From positions 22,699 to 86,698 of the forward strand of contig NZ_VLLL01000008.1 of the NCBI RefSeq assembly GCF_007994225.1: DNA of 64,000 nucleotides, in the 5' to 3' direction. Numbering within the stretch: the stretch's first letter is position 1; each line of letters begins with the position of its first letter. Under the pieces are notes generated by a model that saw nothing but the letters and a program-made list of their open reading frames with translations, searched no databases and was not told the DNA's origin. This stretch comes from Stackebrandtia albiflava (GTDB lineage Bacteria; Actinomycetota; Actinomycetes; Mycobacteriales; Micromonosporaceae). Shown one piece after another: positions 26,799 to 35,879 of the stretch. Position numbers and translations under genes: made by a program.

Positions 26799-27824
26799 TC
26801 AGCGGACGACGACGGCGTGCTCGCCACGGGGGACGAGTTCCCCGATCACGGGATGGCCGGGGAGTTCACCGGCCAGCAACAGGCCACCCGAGGTCTGGGC
26901 GTCCGCGAGCAGCAGCCGGTCCAGCTCGCCCACCGTTCCGAACTCGACGTGCGGTGACACCCAGTCGAGGTTGCGCCGGGTTCCGCCGCTGACGTATCCG
27001 GCCTCGGCCGCCGGACGCGCGTCGGCCAGGTACGGCACCGCCGCCGAGTCGACGACCGCGGTCAACCCGGAGGCGCGGACCAGCTTGTACAGGTGCCCGA
27101 GCAGCCCGAACCCCGTCACGTCGGTCGCCGCCCGGATCCCCGCCTCGACCGCCGCCGCCGACGCCGCCGCGTTGAGCGCGGTCATGGTCGCGACCGCCTC
27201 GGGGAACACCGTCCCGGTGGCCTTGTGCCGGGAGTTCAGCACGCCGATCCCGAGCGGTTTCGTCAACGTCAACGGCAGGCCCGCCTCGGCGGCGTCGACC
27301 CGCAGCATCCGGTCGGGGTGGACGACGCCGACCACCGACATGCCGTAACGGGGTTCCGGGTCGTCCACGCTGTGCCCGCCTGCGACGTGGCAGCCGGCGG
27401 AGTGGGCGGTGTCGACGCCGCCGCGCAGCACCTCCCCGGCCAGGTCCAGCGGCAACAGTTCCCGTGGCCACCCGAGCAGGTTGACCGCGCTCAACGGCAC
27501 CCCGCCCATCGCGTACACGTCGGAGAGCGCGTTGGCGGCGGCTATCCGGCCCCAGTCGTAGGGGTCGTCCACCACGGGGGTGAAGAAGTCGGCGGTGGTG
27601 ACGACGGCCCGTTCGGCGTCGAGCCGGACGACCGCCGCGTCGTCGCCGCCGCCCTCCAGGCCGACCAGGAGTTCGGCGGCGGGCCGCCGGACGGGCGTGA
27701 CCCGCCCGGACACGGTCGCCAGCAGGGTGTCCAGTTCGCCGGGCGGGATCTTGCAGGCGCAGCCGCCGCCGCGCGCGAACCCGGTCAGTCTCGGCCGCTC
27801 CGGGGCGGTATCGACGTCGGTCAT
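26799..27824 (-). CDS. selD: Selenide, water dikinase (selenophosphate synthetase)
   Basis: 341 residues from ATG 27824. The N-terminal GGGCACKIPPGEL is the family motif, with Cys in the position that is Sec in some orthologues, so this copy needs no Sec itself. VGLEGGGDDAAVVRLD and DFFTPVVDDPYDWGRIAAAN follow. It makes selenophosphate from selenide and ATP, the Se donor for SelA. It is divergent from the tRNA-Sec/selA/selB side, with only 12 bases to the tRNA gene, so both may share a regulatory region. Confidence 0.94.
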   Translation of the reverse strand: MTDVDTAPERPRLTGFARGGGCACKIPPGELDTLLATVSGRVTPVRRPAAELLVGLEGGGDDAAVVRLDAERAVVTTADFFTPVVDDPYDWGRIAAANALSDVYAMGGVPLSAVNLLGWPRELLPLDLAGEVLRGGVDTAHSAGCHVAGGHSVDDPEPRYGMSVVGVVHPDRMLRVDAAEAGLPLTLTKPLGIGVLNSRHKATGTVFPEAVATMTALNAAASAAAVEAGIRAATDVTGFGLLGHLYKLVRASGLTAVVDSAAVPYLADARPAAEAGYVSGGTRRNLDWVSPHVEFGTVGELDRLLLADAQTSGGLLLAGELPGHPVIGELVPRGEHAVVVR

Positions 27825-27836
27825 ACACTCCTCCAC

Positions 27837-27932
27837 GGAGGCGGGCAGGTGTCTGGTGGCCCTCACGATCTTCAAAATCGATGCGGCCGGGTCGCCCGGC
27901 CGGGCGGGTTCGATTCCCGTACGCCTCCGCCA
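27837..27932 (+). tRNA. selC: tRNA-Sec (anticodon TCA)
   Basis: 96 nt. The acceptor 5' strand GGAGGCG pairs with CGCCTCC near the 3' end, and CCA is encoded. The anticodon stem-loop CGAT-CTTCAAA-ATCG gives anticodon TCA (27872-27874). A long variable arm (CGGCCGGG/CCCGGCCG) and the T loop GGTTCGATTCC follow. Size, long acceptor and variable arms and the selD/selA/selB neighbours make it the selenocysteine tRNA. Confidence 0.95.
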
Positions 27933-27997
27933 CAGCCGTTCGGACGTCGGCATTCTACGCACACCGGTCGTCCACCGCCGGACCGCCGGGAGACACA

Positions 27998-29287
27998 GTG
28001 GACGACATCCGGAGGCGGGTGCCCCGCACCGACGCCGTACTGGCCGACGACCGGTTGCGGGCCGCCGCCGCCACGCTGGGAAGACGCCTGGTCCGCGAGG
28101 TCGTCGCCGACACCCTGGCGCGGGTGCGGGCCGGTGAGATCCCGCCGGAGTCCGCCGCCGACGCCGCGACGGCGGCCCTGCCCGACACCGCCGCCGGGCT
28201 TCGCGAGGTCCTCAACGCCACCGGCGTCGTCGTCCACACCAACCTGGGCCGGGCCCCGTTGTCCCGCGCCGCCCGTGACGCGGTGGTGGCCGCCGCCGGG
28301 TACACCGACGTGGAGTTCGACCTGCGGGACGGCCGGCGCGCACCTCGCGGCCGGACCGCGGTGGCGGCGTTGGCGGCGGCGGTGCCGGAGGCGGAGGCGT
28401 GCCACGTCGTCAACAACAACGCGGCGGCCCTGGCACTCGTGGCGACCGTGCTCGCCGCCGGCCGCGAGATCGTCATCAGCCGGGGTGAACTCGTCGAGAT
28501 CGGTGACGGATTCCGCATTCCCGACCTGTTGACCGCCACGGGTGCCCGGCTGCGGGAGGTCGGCACCACGAACCGGACGTCCCTCGACGACTACGCCGAC
28601 GCGATCGGATCCGGCACCGGATTCGTGCTGAAGGTCCATCCCGCCAACTTCACGCAGACCGGTTTCGTGTCGGCCGTGCCGGTGGGGCGGCTGACCGGCC
28701 TGGGGGTCCCGGTCGTGTCGGACGTCGGTTCGGGGCTGCTGCGCCCCGACCCGGCACTGCCCGGCGAACCGGACGTCGCCACGGAACTGCGCGCCGGGGC
28801 GCACCTGGTGACCGCCAGCGGTGACAAGCTGCTGGGCGGCCCGCAGGCGGGCCTGATGCTGGGTACCCGGGACCTCGTGGACCGGCTGCGCCGCCACCCG
28901 CTGGCCAGGGCGTTGCGGGTCGACAAGCTCACCCTGGCCGCCTTGGAGGCCACCCTGTCCGGCCCGCCGACGCCCGTCGCGGCGGCGTTGGCGGCCGACC
29001 CGGAACGGTTGCGTGACCGTGCCGAGGCGGTCGCCGCCGCGCTCACCGGGCACGGTGTCGAGGCGGTCGCGGTCGCCTCCACCGCACGGGTCGGCGGGGG
29101 TGGCGCGCCGGAGGTGTCGCTGCCGAGCGCCGCGGTGTCGTTGCCCGCCGGACTCGCCGGTCCACTTCGGAACGGCCGGCCCGCCGTCGTGGGGCGGCTC
29201 CACCGCGACCGGCTGTTGCTGGACCTGCGGGCCGTCCCCGCCGACGCGGACGACCGGCTCGTCGCGGCCGTCCTGGCGGCGGGCTGA
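27998..29287 (+). CDS. selA: L-seryl-tRNA(Sec) selenium transferase
   Basis: 429 residues from GTG 28000-27998; the upstream part of the frame overlaps the tRNA and is not coding. PLP-dependent fold with GVVVHTNLGRAPLS near residue 75, HVVNNNAAALALVA, and the PLP Lys in TASGDKLLGGPQAGLM. It converts Ser-tRNA-Sec to Sec-tRNA-Sec using selenophosphate. 3 bases separate it from selB. Length is normal for bacterial SelA. Confidence 0.95.
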   Translation: MDDIRRRVPRTDAVLADDRLRAAAATLGRRLVREVVADTLARVRAGEIPPESAADAATAALPDTAAGLREVLNATGVVVHTNLGRAPLSRAARDAVVAAAGYTDVEFDLRDGRRAPRGRTAVAALAAAVPEAEACHVVNNNAAALALVATVLAAGREIVISRGELVEIGDGFRIPDLLTATGARLREVGTTNRTSLDDYADAIGSGTGFVLKVHPANFTQTGFVSAVPVGRLTGLGVPVVSDVGSGLLRPDPALPGEPDVATELRAGAHLVTASGDKLLGGPQAGLMLGTRDLVDRLRRHPLARALRVDKLTLAALEATLSGPPTPVAAALAADPERLRDRAEAVAAALTGHGVEAVAVASTARVGGGGAPEVSLPSAAVSLPAGLAGPLRNGRPAVVGRLHRDRLLLDLRAVPADADDRLVAAVLAAG

Positions 29288-29290
29288 ACC

Positions 29291-31057
29291 GTGTACGTCA
29301 TGGCCACCGCCGGGCATGTCGACCACGGCAAGTCCACCCTGGTGAAGGCCCTCACCGGAAGCGACCCCGACACGCTCGCCGAGGAACGGCGACGCGGACT
29401 CACCATCGACCTCGGCTTCGCCTGGACCGTCCTGCCCGGCGGCGCGGAGCTGGCCTTCGTGGACGTCCCCGGGCACGAGCGGTACATCGGCAACACGGTC
29501 ACCGGTATCGCGACGGCCCCGGCCGTGCTGTTCACCGTCGCCGCCGACGACGGTTGGATGCCGCAGTCGCAGGAGCACCTGACGGCCGTCGACGCCTTCG
29601 GGATCCGGCACGGGCTGTTGGTCGTCACCCGCGCCGACCTGGCCGACCCGGCGCCCGCGACGGCGGAGGCGACGGCCCGTATCGCGCGTACCGGGCTGGG
29701 CCGGGTGGCGGCGGTCGCGGTGAGCGCCCGGACCGGCGCCGGGATGCCGGAACTGCGGCGGGCGCTGGCGGCCTTCACGGCCGGGCTGCCGTCCGCCGAC
29801 CCGGCGGCACCGGTCCGGTTGTGGATCGACCGGGCCTTCTCGGCACCCGGGTCGGGGACGGTCGTCACGGGCACCCTCGCCGCCGGGTCCATCCACATCG
29901 GTCAGTCGCTTGAGGTGTCGCCCTCGGGCGAACGGGTCCGGGTGCGGGGCCTGCACCGGTTGGGCCGGGCCGTGGACGGGGTGACCGGCCCCGCGCGGGT
30001 GGCGGTGAACCTCGCTCGCGTCGCGGTCGCCGCGGTGCCGCGCGGTCGTGCCCTGGTCGCGCCGGGGCGATGGTGGCGCACCACCACAGTGGACGTGACC
30101 TGGCCCGCGACCGGACGGCCGCCCACCGAGGTATTGGTCCACTGTGGCACGGCGGCGGTTCCGGCGCGGGTCCGGCCGTTGGGTCCCGACGCCGCGCGGT
30201 TGACGTTGCGGCGGCCACTGGACCTGCACCACGGCGACCGGATCCTGTTGCGCGACACCGGGCGGCGGGTGTTCGTCCCGGTCACCGTCGCCGACCCCGA
30301 CCCACCCGTGTTGACCGGCCGGGGCGCCGCCGCCGCGCGCGGCAGGCTGCTCGCGACCGGTTCCGGTGCGGCGGTGCTGCTCCGCGGCCACGACGCGATG
30401 CGCGGCGCCGACCTCGTCGCGATGGGCGTGACGCCGGAGTCCTCCGGCCACGACGGCTGGCTGCTCGACCCCGACCACCGCAGGCGCCTGGCCACCCGGC
30501 TGGCCGAGGTGGTCGCCGCCCATGACGCGGCCCGGCCGCTGGACCCCGGCGTGCCGGTCGCCGACGCCGCCCGGTCACTCGGGCTTCCCGAGGGCCTGCC
30601 GGTGGCGGCGATCCTGGAGCCGCCGCTGGTGGTCGCGGAGGGCCGGGTCACCCGGGCGGGGGCCGAGGCGCTGCCCGCCGAGGTCGCTGCGGGACTGGCG
30701 GCGCTTACCGACGAACTGCGCGCACACCCGTTCCGGGCGCCGACGGTGCGACGACTCACCGAACTGGGCCTGACACGTGCCGCCCTGGCGCGCGCGGTGA
30801 ACCTGGGCGTGCTGTGGTCGTCGGGGGCGGTGTACCTGTCGCCCGACGCGCCGGAGCGGGCCGCGGCGGTGGCGCGGCGCCTGCCGGAACCGTTCACCGT
30901 CGGCGACCTGTCCCGGGCGTTGGGTGGTGGCCGACGGGTCGCCATCGCGTTGCTGGAACACCTGGACGCGGCCGGCGTCACCCGGCGGGCCGCCGACGGC
31001 ACCCGCACCCTCACCCCGCGAGCCCGGGACACCGCCGACCACGCCGATCTGCGTTGA
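29291..31057 (+). CDS. selB: Selenocysteine-specific elongation factor
   Basis: 588 residues. GTPase G1 GHVDHGKST, switch region RRRGLTIDLGFAW, and G3 DVPGHERYI are typical of SelB. EF-Tu-like domains II and III follow to about residue 370, and C-terminal winged-helix repeats (FRAPTVRRLTELGLTRAAL; EPFTVGDLSRALGGGRRVAI) bind the SECIS hairpin. It delivers Sec-tRNA to UGA codons. Slightly short of some orthologues (about 600-640) but with all parts present. Operon with selA. Confidence 0.94.
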   Translation: MYVMATAGHVDHGKSTLVKALTGSDPDTLAEERRRGLTIDLGFAWTVLPGGAELAFVDVPGHERYIGNTVTGIATAPAVLFTVAADDGWMPQSQEHLTAVDAFGIRHGLLVVTRADLADPAPATAEATARIARTGLGRVAAVAVSARTGAGMPELRRALAAFTAGLPSADPAAPVRLWIDRAFSAPGSGTVVTGTLAAGSIHIGQSLEVSPSGERVRVRGLHRLGRAVDGVTGPARVAVNLARVAVAAVPRGRALVAPGRWWRTTTVDVTWPATGRPPTEVLVHCGTAAVPARVRPLGPDAARLTLRRPLDLHHGDRILLRDTGRRVFVPVTVADPDPPVLTGRGAAAARGRLLATGSGAAVLLRGHDAMRGADLVAMGVTPESSGHDGWLLDPDHRRRLATRLAEVVAAHDAARPLDPGVPVADAARSLGLPEGLPVAAILEPPLVVAEGRVTRAGAEALPAEVAAGLAALTDELRAHPFRAPTVRRLTELGLTRAALARAVNLGVLWSSGAVYLSPDAPERAAAVARRLPEPFTVGDLSRALGGGRRVAIALLEHLDAAGVTRRAADGTRTLTPRARDTADHADLR

Positions 31058-31266
31058 CCCGGCCGGGCCGCCTCCGGACAGCCCACCGGCATCTCGCGGT
31101 GGTCGGTGGCGGTGGCGGGCGACGTCCGGAGGCGAGGTGCCGACCCGGGCAGTGACGGGCGACACCGCAGGTGAGCAAGCACACCGGTTAACGACGCGAC
31201 AGGGGACGCCGGGCGGGCGTGTAATGGGTGCCGCCCCTTTCACCCCCTACCGAAACCGAGGCTCCC

Positions 31267-32601
31267 GTGACCGCCGTGCGCAACTGGTTCCGCCTGACCG
31301 TCGGCGGCCTGCCGCGCGCCTTCTGGCACCTGTGGGTCGTGACGTTGATCAACCGGCTCGGGTCCTTCGTGTTGATCTACCTGACGATCTACCTGTCGGT
31401 GGTCCGCGACCTGGAACCGGGAACCATCGGCCTGCTGCTGAGCGCGCAGGGGGCCGGCGCCATCGCCGGAACCCAGTTCGCGGGGGTGCTCACCGACCGG
31501 TGGAGTCGCCGCAAGACCCTGATGCTGTCGAACTTCGCGGCCTCGGTGGTGTTGCTGGCGTTGGCCTTCGCCGAACAGGTGTGGGCGATGGGCGTGATGC
31601 TGGTCCTGCTGGGCGCCGCCCTCAACATGGCCCGCCCGGCGTTCTCCGCCATGATCACCGACATCATCCGGCCCGCCGACCGGGTCCGCGCGTTCACCCT
31701 GAACTACTGGGCGATCAACCTCGGGTTCGCGGGCGCGGCACTGCTGGCGGGACTGGTCGCCGGTCTCGACTTCCACCTGATCTTCTTCGTGAACGCGGCG
31801 GCGCTGGCCGCGACGGGACTGCTCGTGCTGCTGAAGGTCCCCGAGACGCGGCCGGTCGTGGTCGCGGCGGACCCGGCGGCGGCCCCGGTCCGTGTGGGGC
31901 GTGTGCTGGTGCGCGACCGGGTGTTCCTGTCGTTCATCGGCCTGACGTTCCTGCCCGCGTTCCTGATGATCTCACTGGAGACCCTGCTTCCGTTGCAGGT
32001 CACCGGAAGCGGCCTCACCGAGCAGCAGTACAGCTACATCATCGCCACCAACGGCGTGATCATCGTCGCGGGGCAGTTGTTCATCCCGCGCCTGGTGGAG
32101 GGCCGCCGGCGTTCCCGGGTGCTCGCCCTGTCGTGTCTGTTCTGGGCCGCCGGTGTCGGCTTCGTCGGTGTGGCCGACACGGTCGCGGTGTTCATGCTGA
32201 CGGTCCTGATCTGGACGATCGGCGAGATGTTGCAGACCCCGGCGAACTCCGCGACGATCGCGGACCTCGCCCCGCCGACCATGCGCGGCCGGTACCAGGC
32301 CGCCTACTCGCTGGCGTTCCAGGTGTCCGGCCTGGTGGCGCCGGTGCTGGGCGGGCTCGGGATGCAGTACCTGGGGCGCTGGTGGTGGGCGGTGGCGGCC
32401 GGCGTGGGCGTGGTCGCCGCGATAGGCAACCTGGTGGCCGAACCGGCCCGGGAGCGCCGGCTCGCGGCCGTGTACGCCGCCGAGGCCCGGGCGGCGAAGG
32501 AGACCCAGGCGGCCCAAGACGATTCCGCGACCGCCCCGGAGCCGGTGGCCCCCGCCGACCGCCGGCGCGACGACACCGGTGAACTGGCCGCCGTCCGCTG
32601 A
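31267..32601 (+). CDS. MFS transporter
   Basis: 444 residues from GTG 31267; twelve hydrophobic helices. The start (AFWHLWVVTLINRLGSFVLI) and the loop motif GVLTDRWSRRKTLM align with the MFS protein at 21682, so the two are paralogues. The C-terminal tail (about 40 residues, Ala/Glu-rich) is cytosolic. Multidrug or metabolite export is likely; the substrate cannot be told. It follows selB by about 210 bases and converges with the oxidase gene. Confidence 0.88.
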   Translation: MTAVRNWFRLTVGGLPRAFWHLWVVTLINRLGSFVLIYLTIYLSVVRDLEPGTIGLLLSAQGAGAIAGTQFAGVLTDRWSRRKTLMLSNFAASVVLLALAFAEQVWAMGVMLVLLGAALNMARPAFSAMITDIIRPADRVRAFTLNYWAINLGFAGAALLAGLVAGLDFHLIFFVNAAALAATGLLVLLKVPETRPVVVAADPAAAPVRVGRVLVRDRVFLSFIGLTFLPAFLMISLETLLPLQVTGSGLTEQQYSYIIATNGVIIVAGQLFIPRLVEGRRRSRVLALSCLFWAAGVGFVGVADTVAVFMLTVLIWTIGEMLQTPANSATIADLAPPTMRGRYQAAYSLAFQVSGLVAPVLGGLGMQYLGRWWWAVAAGVGVVAAIGNLVAEPARERRLAAVYAAEARAAKETQAAQDDSATAPEPVAPADRRRDDTGELAAVR

Positions 32602-32620
32602 CGCGGGGCCGGCGGAAGGT

Positions 32621-33910
32621 TCAGGCGCCGAGTACGCGGTCGAGGTAGGGGTTGCCGAACACCCGCCCGGGGTCGAGGCGGTCGCGCAGCGCCAGGAAGT
32701 CGCCGAAGCGGGGATAGTCGGCGGCCAGGTCGGCGGCGGTGCGTTCGTGCAGCTTCCCCCAGTGCGGTCGCCCGCCCAGTTCCCGCATCACGGCCTCGAC
32801 CTCGTCGAAGTAGCCCCGGTACGGCATGCCCCGGTACTGGTGCACCGCGAAGTACACCGAGTCGCGTCCGGTCGCCGTGGACAGCCACAGGTCGTCGGCG
32901 GCGGCCACCCGGACTTCGACGGGGAACACCACGCGGTGCCGGGCGGCCGCGGCGCGCAGCCCCTCGAACGCGGCGGCGAAGGACCCGCGCGGCACCGCGT
33001 ACTCCATCTCGACGAACCGGACCCGCCGCGGGGTGCAGAACACGGCCGCCGAGTCGTCCATGTAGGTGCGCGCCGACAGCGCGCGGGCCGATATCGCGGT
33101 GATCGCGGGGACGGTCGCGGGGACGGCCCGCCCGAGGCGGCACACCGCGCCGAACACCCGGTTCGACAGGAACTCGTCGTCGAGCCAGCCTCGGAACCGG
33201 GACAGTGGGGGCGCCTCCCCAGCCCGGTTGTTGCGTTTGACCAGTGCCCGGTCGGCGCCGGGGAACCAGTAGAACTCCATGTGGTCGTTGTCGTCGGCGA
33301 AGGCGTCGAAACCGGCCAGGACGGTGTCGAGCGGCATGGGGCGTTCGTCGGCGTGCAGCCGGAACGCGGGGACGCAGCGCAGCGTGATGTCGGTGACCAC
33401 GCCCAGGGCTCCCAGGTTGACCGCGACGGCGGCCAGTTCCGGGGAGTCGGCGTCGTAGCGGCGGACGGTGCCGGTGCCGTCGACGAGGGTGACGCCCGCG
33501 ATGAAGGTCGCGAGTCCGCCGAGCCGGGCCCCGGTGCCGTGGGTTCCGGTGGCGGTGGCGCCCGCGACTGTCTGGGCGTCGATGTCGCCGAGGTTGGGCA
33601 TGGCGAGACCGTGCGCGGCGAGCAGCCGGTTGAGGTCGTGCAGCGTCGTGCCCGCCGGTACCGTCACCAGCCCGGTGGCCGGGTCCACCACCGGCGCGGG
33701 CCGGTACGCGTCGAGCCGGATGAGGTTGTCCGGGGCGGCGGCTATCGCGGTGAAGGAGTGACCGGATCCGACGGCTTTGAGCTTTCCACCGCGTTCCCCG
33801 ACCGCCTCGACTAGCGTGGTGACCTCGGCGAGATCCCGGGGGGCGTGGATCCGTGTCGGGTGGGCGGTCGCGGTGCCGGCCCAGTTGGTCCATCCGGTGG
33901 TGACAGTCAC
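32621..33910 (-). CDS. FAD-linked sugar-1,4-lactone oxidase
   Basis: About 429 residues. The FAD-binding PCMH part includes AVGSGHSFTAIAAAPDNLIRL and MPNLGDIDAQTVAGATATGTHGTG. The C-terminal aldonolactone-oxidase domain has the typical PHWGKLH. Such enzymes oxidise arabinono-, gulono- or galactono-lactones with O2. No signal peptide is seen. GTG 33910 (MTVTTGW) is chosen; an ATG 7 codons upstream is possible, and AGGAG lies 13 bases before the chosen start, so the start is uncertain. The divergent TetR gene may control it. Confidence 0.88.
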   Translation of the reverse strand: MTVTTGWTNWAGTATAHPTRIHAPRDLAEVTTLVEAVGERGGKLKAVGSGHSFTAIAAAPDNLIRLDAYRPAPVVDPATGLVTVPAGTTLHDLNRLLAAHGLAMPNLGDIDAQTVAGATATGTHGTGARLGGLATFIAGVTLVDGTGTVRRYDADSPELAAVAVNLGALGVVTDITLRCVPAFRLHADERPMPLDTVLAGFDAFADDNDHMEFYWFPGADRALVKRNNRAGEAPPLSRFRGWLDDEFLSNRVFGAVCRLGRAVPATVPAITAISARALSARTYMDDSAAVFCTPRRVRFVEMEYAVPRGSFAAAFEGLRAAAARHRVVFPVEVRVAAADDLWLSTATGRDSVYFAVHQYRGMPYRGYFDEVEAVMRELGGRPHWGKLHERTAADLAADYPRFGDFLALRDRLDPGRVFGNPYLDRVLGA

Positions 33911-34052
33911 GCTAACGTGAATACTCCTCATCTTGCGGTTCGTCAAGGGTACGGTCGGCGGATCGACCACGCCGGGAGTACCGGCCCTGACACGGGTCGG
34001 GGGCGATCATCCGGGAGAATTCACACCGGATGCGAACCACGAAGGAGAAGAC

Positions 34053-34742
34053 GTGTCAACGGTAGCTGAGCACCGGGCCACGACCGGCCGGACGAGCGGC
34101 GGCGGGTCGTCGGTCCGGACGCGGTCCACCGAACCCGAGGGCACCCTCCGGCGCAGGCCGGTGCAGCAGCGCAGCACCGAACGGGTGACCCGGATGCTCG
34201 ACGCGTGCGCGGCACTGCTCGACGAGATCGGCTACACGAGACTGACCACGACCCTCATCGCCCAGCGCGCCGAGGTCGCCATCGGCTCGATCTACCAGTT
34301 CTTCGGCGACAAGCGCGCAGTCGTACGGGCACTGGGAATGCGCCACCTCGACACGTTCTTCACCCGCGTGGAGGCCCACATCGCCGCCGAACCGCCCCGG
34401 CAGTGGTGGGACATAGTCGACACGGTCATCGACGAGTACATCGAGATGCACCGCACCGAGCCCGGCTTCAGAACACTCCACTTCGGAGACATAGTGGACG
34501 TTCACCTGCTGGACGACTCCCGCAGCAACAACGACGTCCTCGCCGCCCGGCTCGCCGAACTGCTAGACGAGCACTTCGGACTCCCGATGGCCCCACCGAC
34601 CGGCCTCGCCGTCATGGTCGCCGTCGAGACCGGCGACGCGCTCGTCAAACTCGCCTTCCGCAAGGACCCCGACGGAGACGACGAGATCCTGGCCCAGGCG
34701 AAGGTGATAATCCGCGACTACCTGTCGAAGGTCGTCGGCTGA
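34053..34742 (+). CDS. TetR-family regulator
   Basis: 229 residues from GTG 34053 (GAAGGAG 6 bases upstream). An unstructured Arg/Ser/Thr-rich N-terminal 35 residues is followed by the TetR DNA-binding domain (RRRPVQQRSTERVTRMLDAC, LTTTLIAQRAEVAIGSIYQFFGDKRAV) and a ligand-binding helical domain with TetR_C-like sequence. It is divergent from the oxidase gene and probably represses it or itself. A strong terminator follows. Confidence 0.92.
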   Translation: MSTVAEHRATTGRTSGGGSSVRTRSTEPEGTLRRRPVQQRSTERVTRMLDACAALLDEIGYTRLTTTLIAQRAEVAIGSIYQFFGDKRAVVRALGMRHLDTFFTRVEAHIAAEPPRQWWDIVDTVIDEYIEMHRTEPGFRTLHFGDIVDVHLLDDSRSNNDVLAARLAELLDEHFGLPMAPPTGLAVMVAVETGDALVKLAFRKDPDGDDEILAQAKVIIRDYLSKVVG

Positions 34743-34766
34743 CACCGCCCGACGGTGGAGGGAGAC

Positions 34767-34813
34767 GAGCCGCCCACCCGAGAGGGTGTGCCGCCACAAG
34801 CGGTGGGCGGCTC
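34767..34813. terminator. Hairpin between convergent tetR and SDR genes
   Basis: GAGCCGCCCACC (34767-34778) pairs perfectly with GGTGGGCGGCTC (34802-34813); 12-bp stem, 23-base loop. It lies 24 bases after the tetR stop and 92 bases before the SDR stop, so a terminator, possibly bidirectional, is likely. Confidence 0.7.
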
Positions 34814-34904
34814 CCAACAAGACCGAAAGAGGTCATCGACACCGACGGTACCGCAGCCACCGCCGCCCGGCAGCCGTATTTCCGGTGCCGCCGTTCAGGA
34901 TCCG

Positions 34905-35663
34905 TCAGGACCCCGGCACCCGGTGCACCTTGTGATTGGCGGCCTGCGCCAACGGCCGCACCACCAGCCGGTCCACGTTCACGTGATGCGGGCGCGTCGC
35001 CACCCACGCCACGCAGTCGGCGACGTCCTCGGCGATCAGCGGCTCCGCCACGCCCTCGTACACCCGCGCGGCGGCCGAGGCGTCGCCACGGAACCGCACC
35101 AGCGAGAACTCCTCGGTGCGCACCATCCCCGGATCGATCTCCATCACCCGCACCGGCCGCCCGTTCAGCTCCAGCCGCAGCGTCTCCGCCAGCACCGACT
35201 GCGCGTGCTTGGCCGCCGAGTAGCCACCGCCGCCCTCGTAGGTGCGCAGGCCCGCCGTGGAGGAGACCACCACGACCGAACCCGCGCCGGAGTCGAGCAG
35301 CGCCGGCAGCAACGCCTGGGTGACCCGCAACGTCCCCAGCACGTTCACGTCGTACATGCGCCGCCAGTCCTCGACGTCGGCGTCGGCGACCTCCTCCAGA
35401 CCGATGGCGCCCCCGGCGTTGTTGACCAGCAGCGTCAACGTGCCGGGCAGCCCCGCCACCGTCGCCGCCAGCGAGTCCACGTCCGGCTGCGAGGTGATGT
35501 CGCAGGTCACCGCGACACCGTCGATCTCGGCGCACAGCTCGGTCAACCGGTCGGCGCGGCGGGCCGCCGCCACCACCTGGAAACCCTCCGCCGCCAGCCG
35601 CCGCGCCGTCGCGTACCCGATTCCCGATGACGCCCCGGTCACCACTGCGATAGGTCTGGTCAT
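34905..35663 (-). CDS. Short-chain dehydrogenase/reductase
   Basis: 252 residues, classical SDR. NADP-type TGASSGIG with nearby Arg (RRLAAEG, AARRADR), NNAG, catalytic Ser in VVSSTAG and YSAAK. It resembles the YdfG-type serine/3-hydroxy acid dehydrogenases in its last 60 residues (EDVADCVAWVATRPHHVNVDRLVVRP), a NADP-dependent 3-hydroxy acid dehydrogenase group. Substrate not certain. Monocistronic, convergent with tetR. Confidence 0.9.
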   Translation of the reverse strand: MTRPIAVVTGASSGIGYATARRLAAEGFQVVAAARRADRLTELCAEIDGVAVTCDITSQPDVDSLAATVAGLPGTLTLLVNNAGGAIGLEEVADADVEDWRRMYDVNVLGTLRVTQALLPALLDSGAGSVVVVSSTAGLRTYEGGGGYSAAKHAQSVLAETLRLELNGRPVRVMEIDPGMVRTEEFSLVRFRGDASAAARVYEGVAEPLIAEDVADCVAWVATRPHHVNVDRLVVRPLAQAANHKVHRVPGS

Positions 35664-35879
35664 CCCGCCATGGTGCCACCGGCGGGCGCGGGCGCGGCAC
35701 GCTCCCCGGCGGAGCGATTCAATGATTCATGTCGATCAGCTCACGTTTCGGGTGCCGGCGCGTCGCGGGATAACGTCATGTCGGGAAGATGCCAGCCGAC
35801 GAATCGGTCATCACCGGCGACCCGGACCGTCGACGTGACCGCCGACTCCGGCTTCCCCGAGCCTTAGGAGACACCGCAG

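Noticed and set aside
27872..30523. 883-codon minus-strand frame
   Set aside because: Antisense to selA and selB, which have full family motifs; composition is that of a shadow frame.
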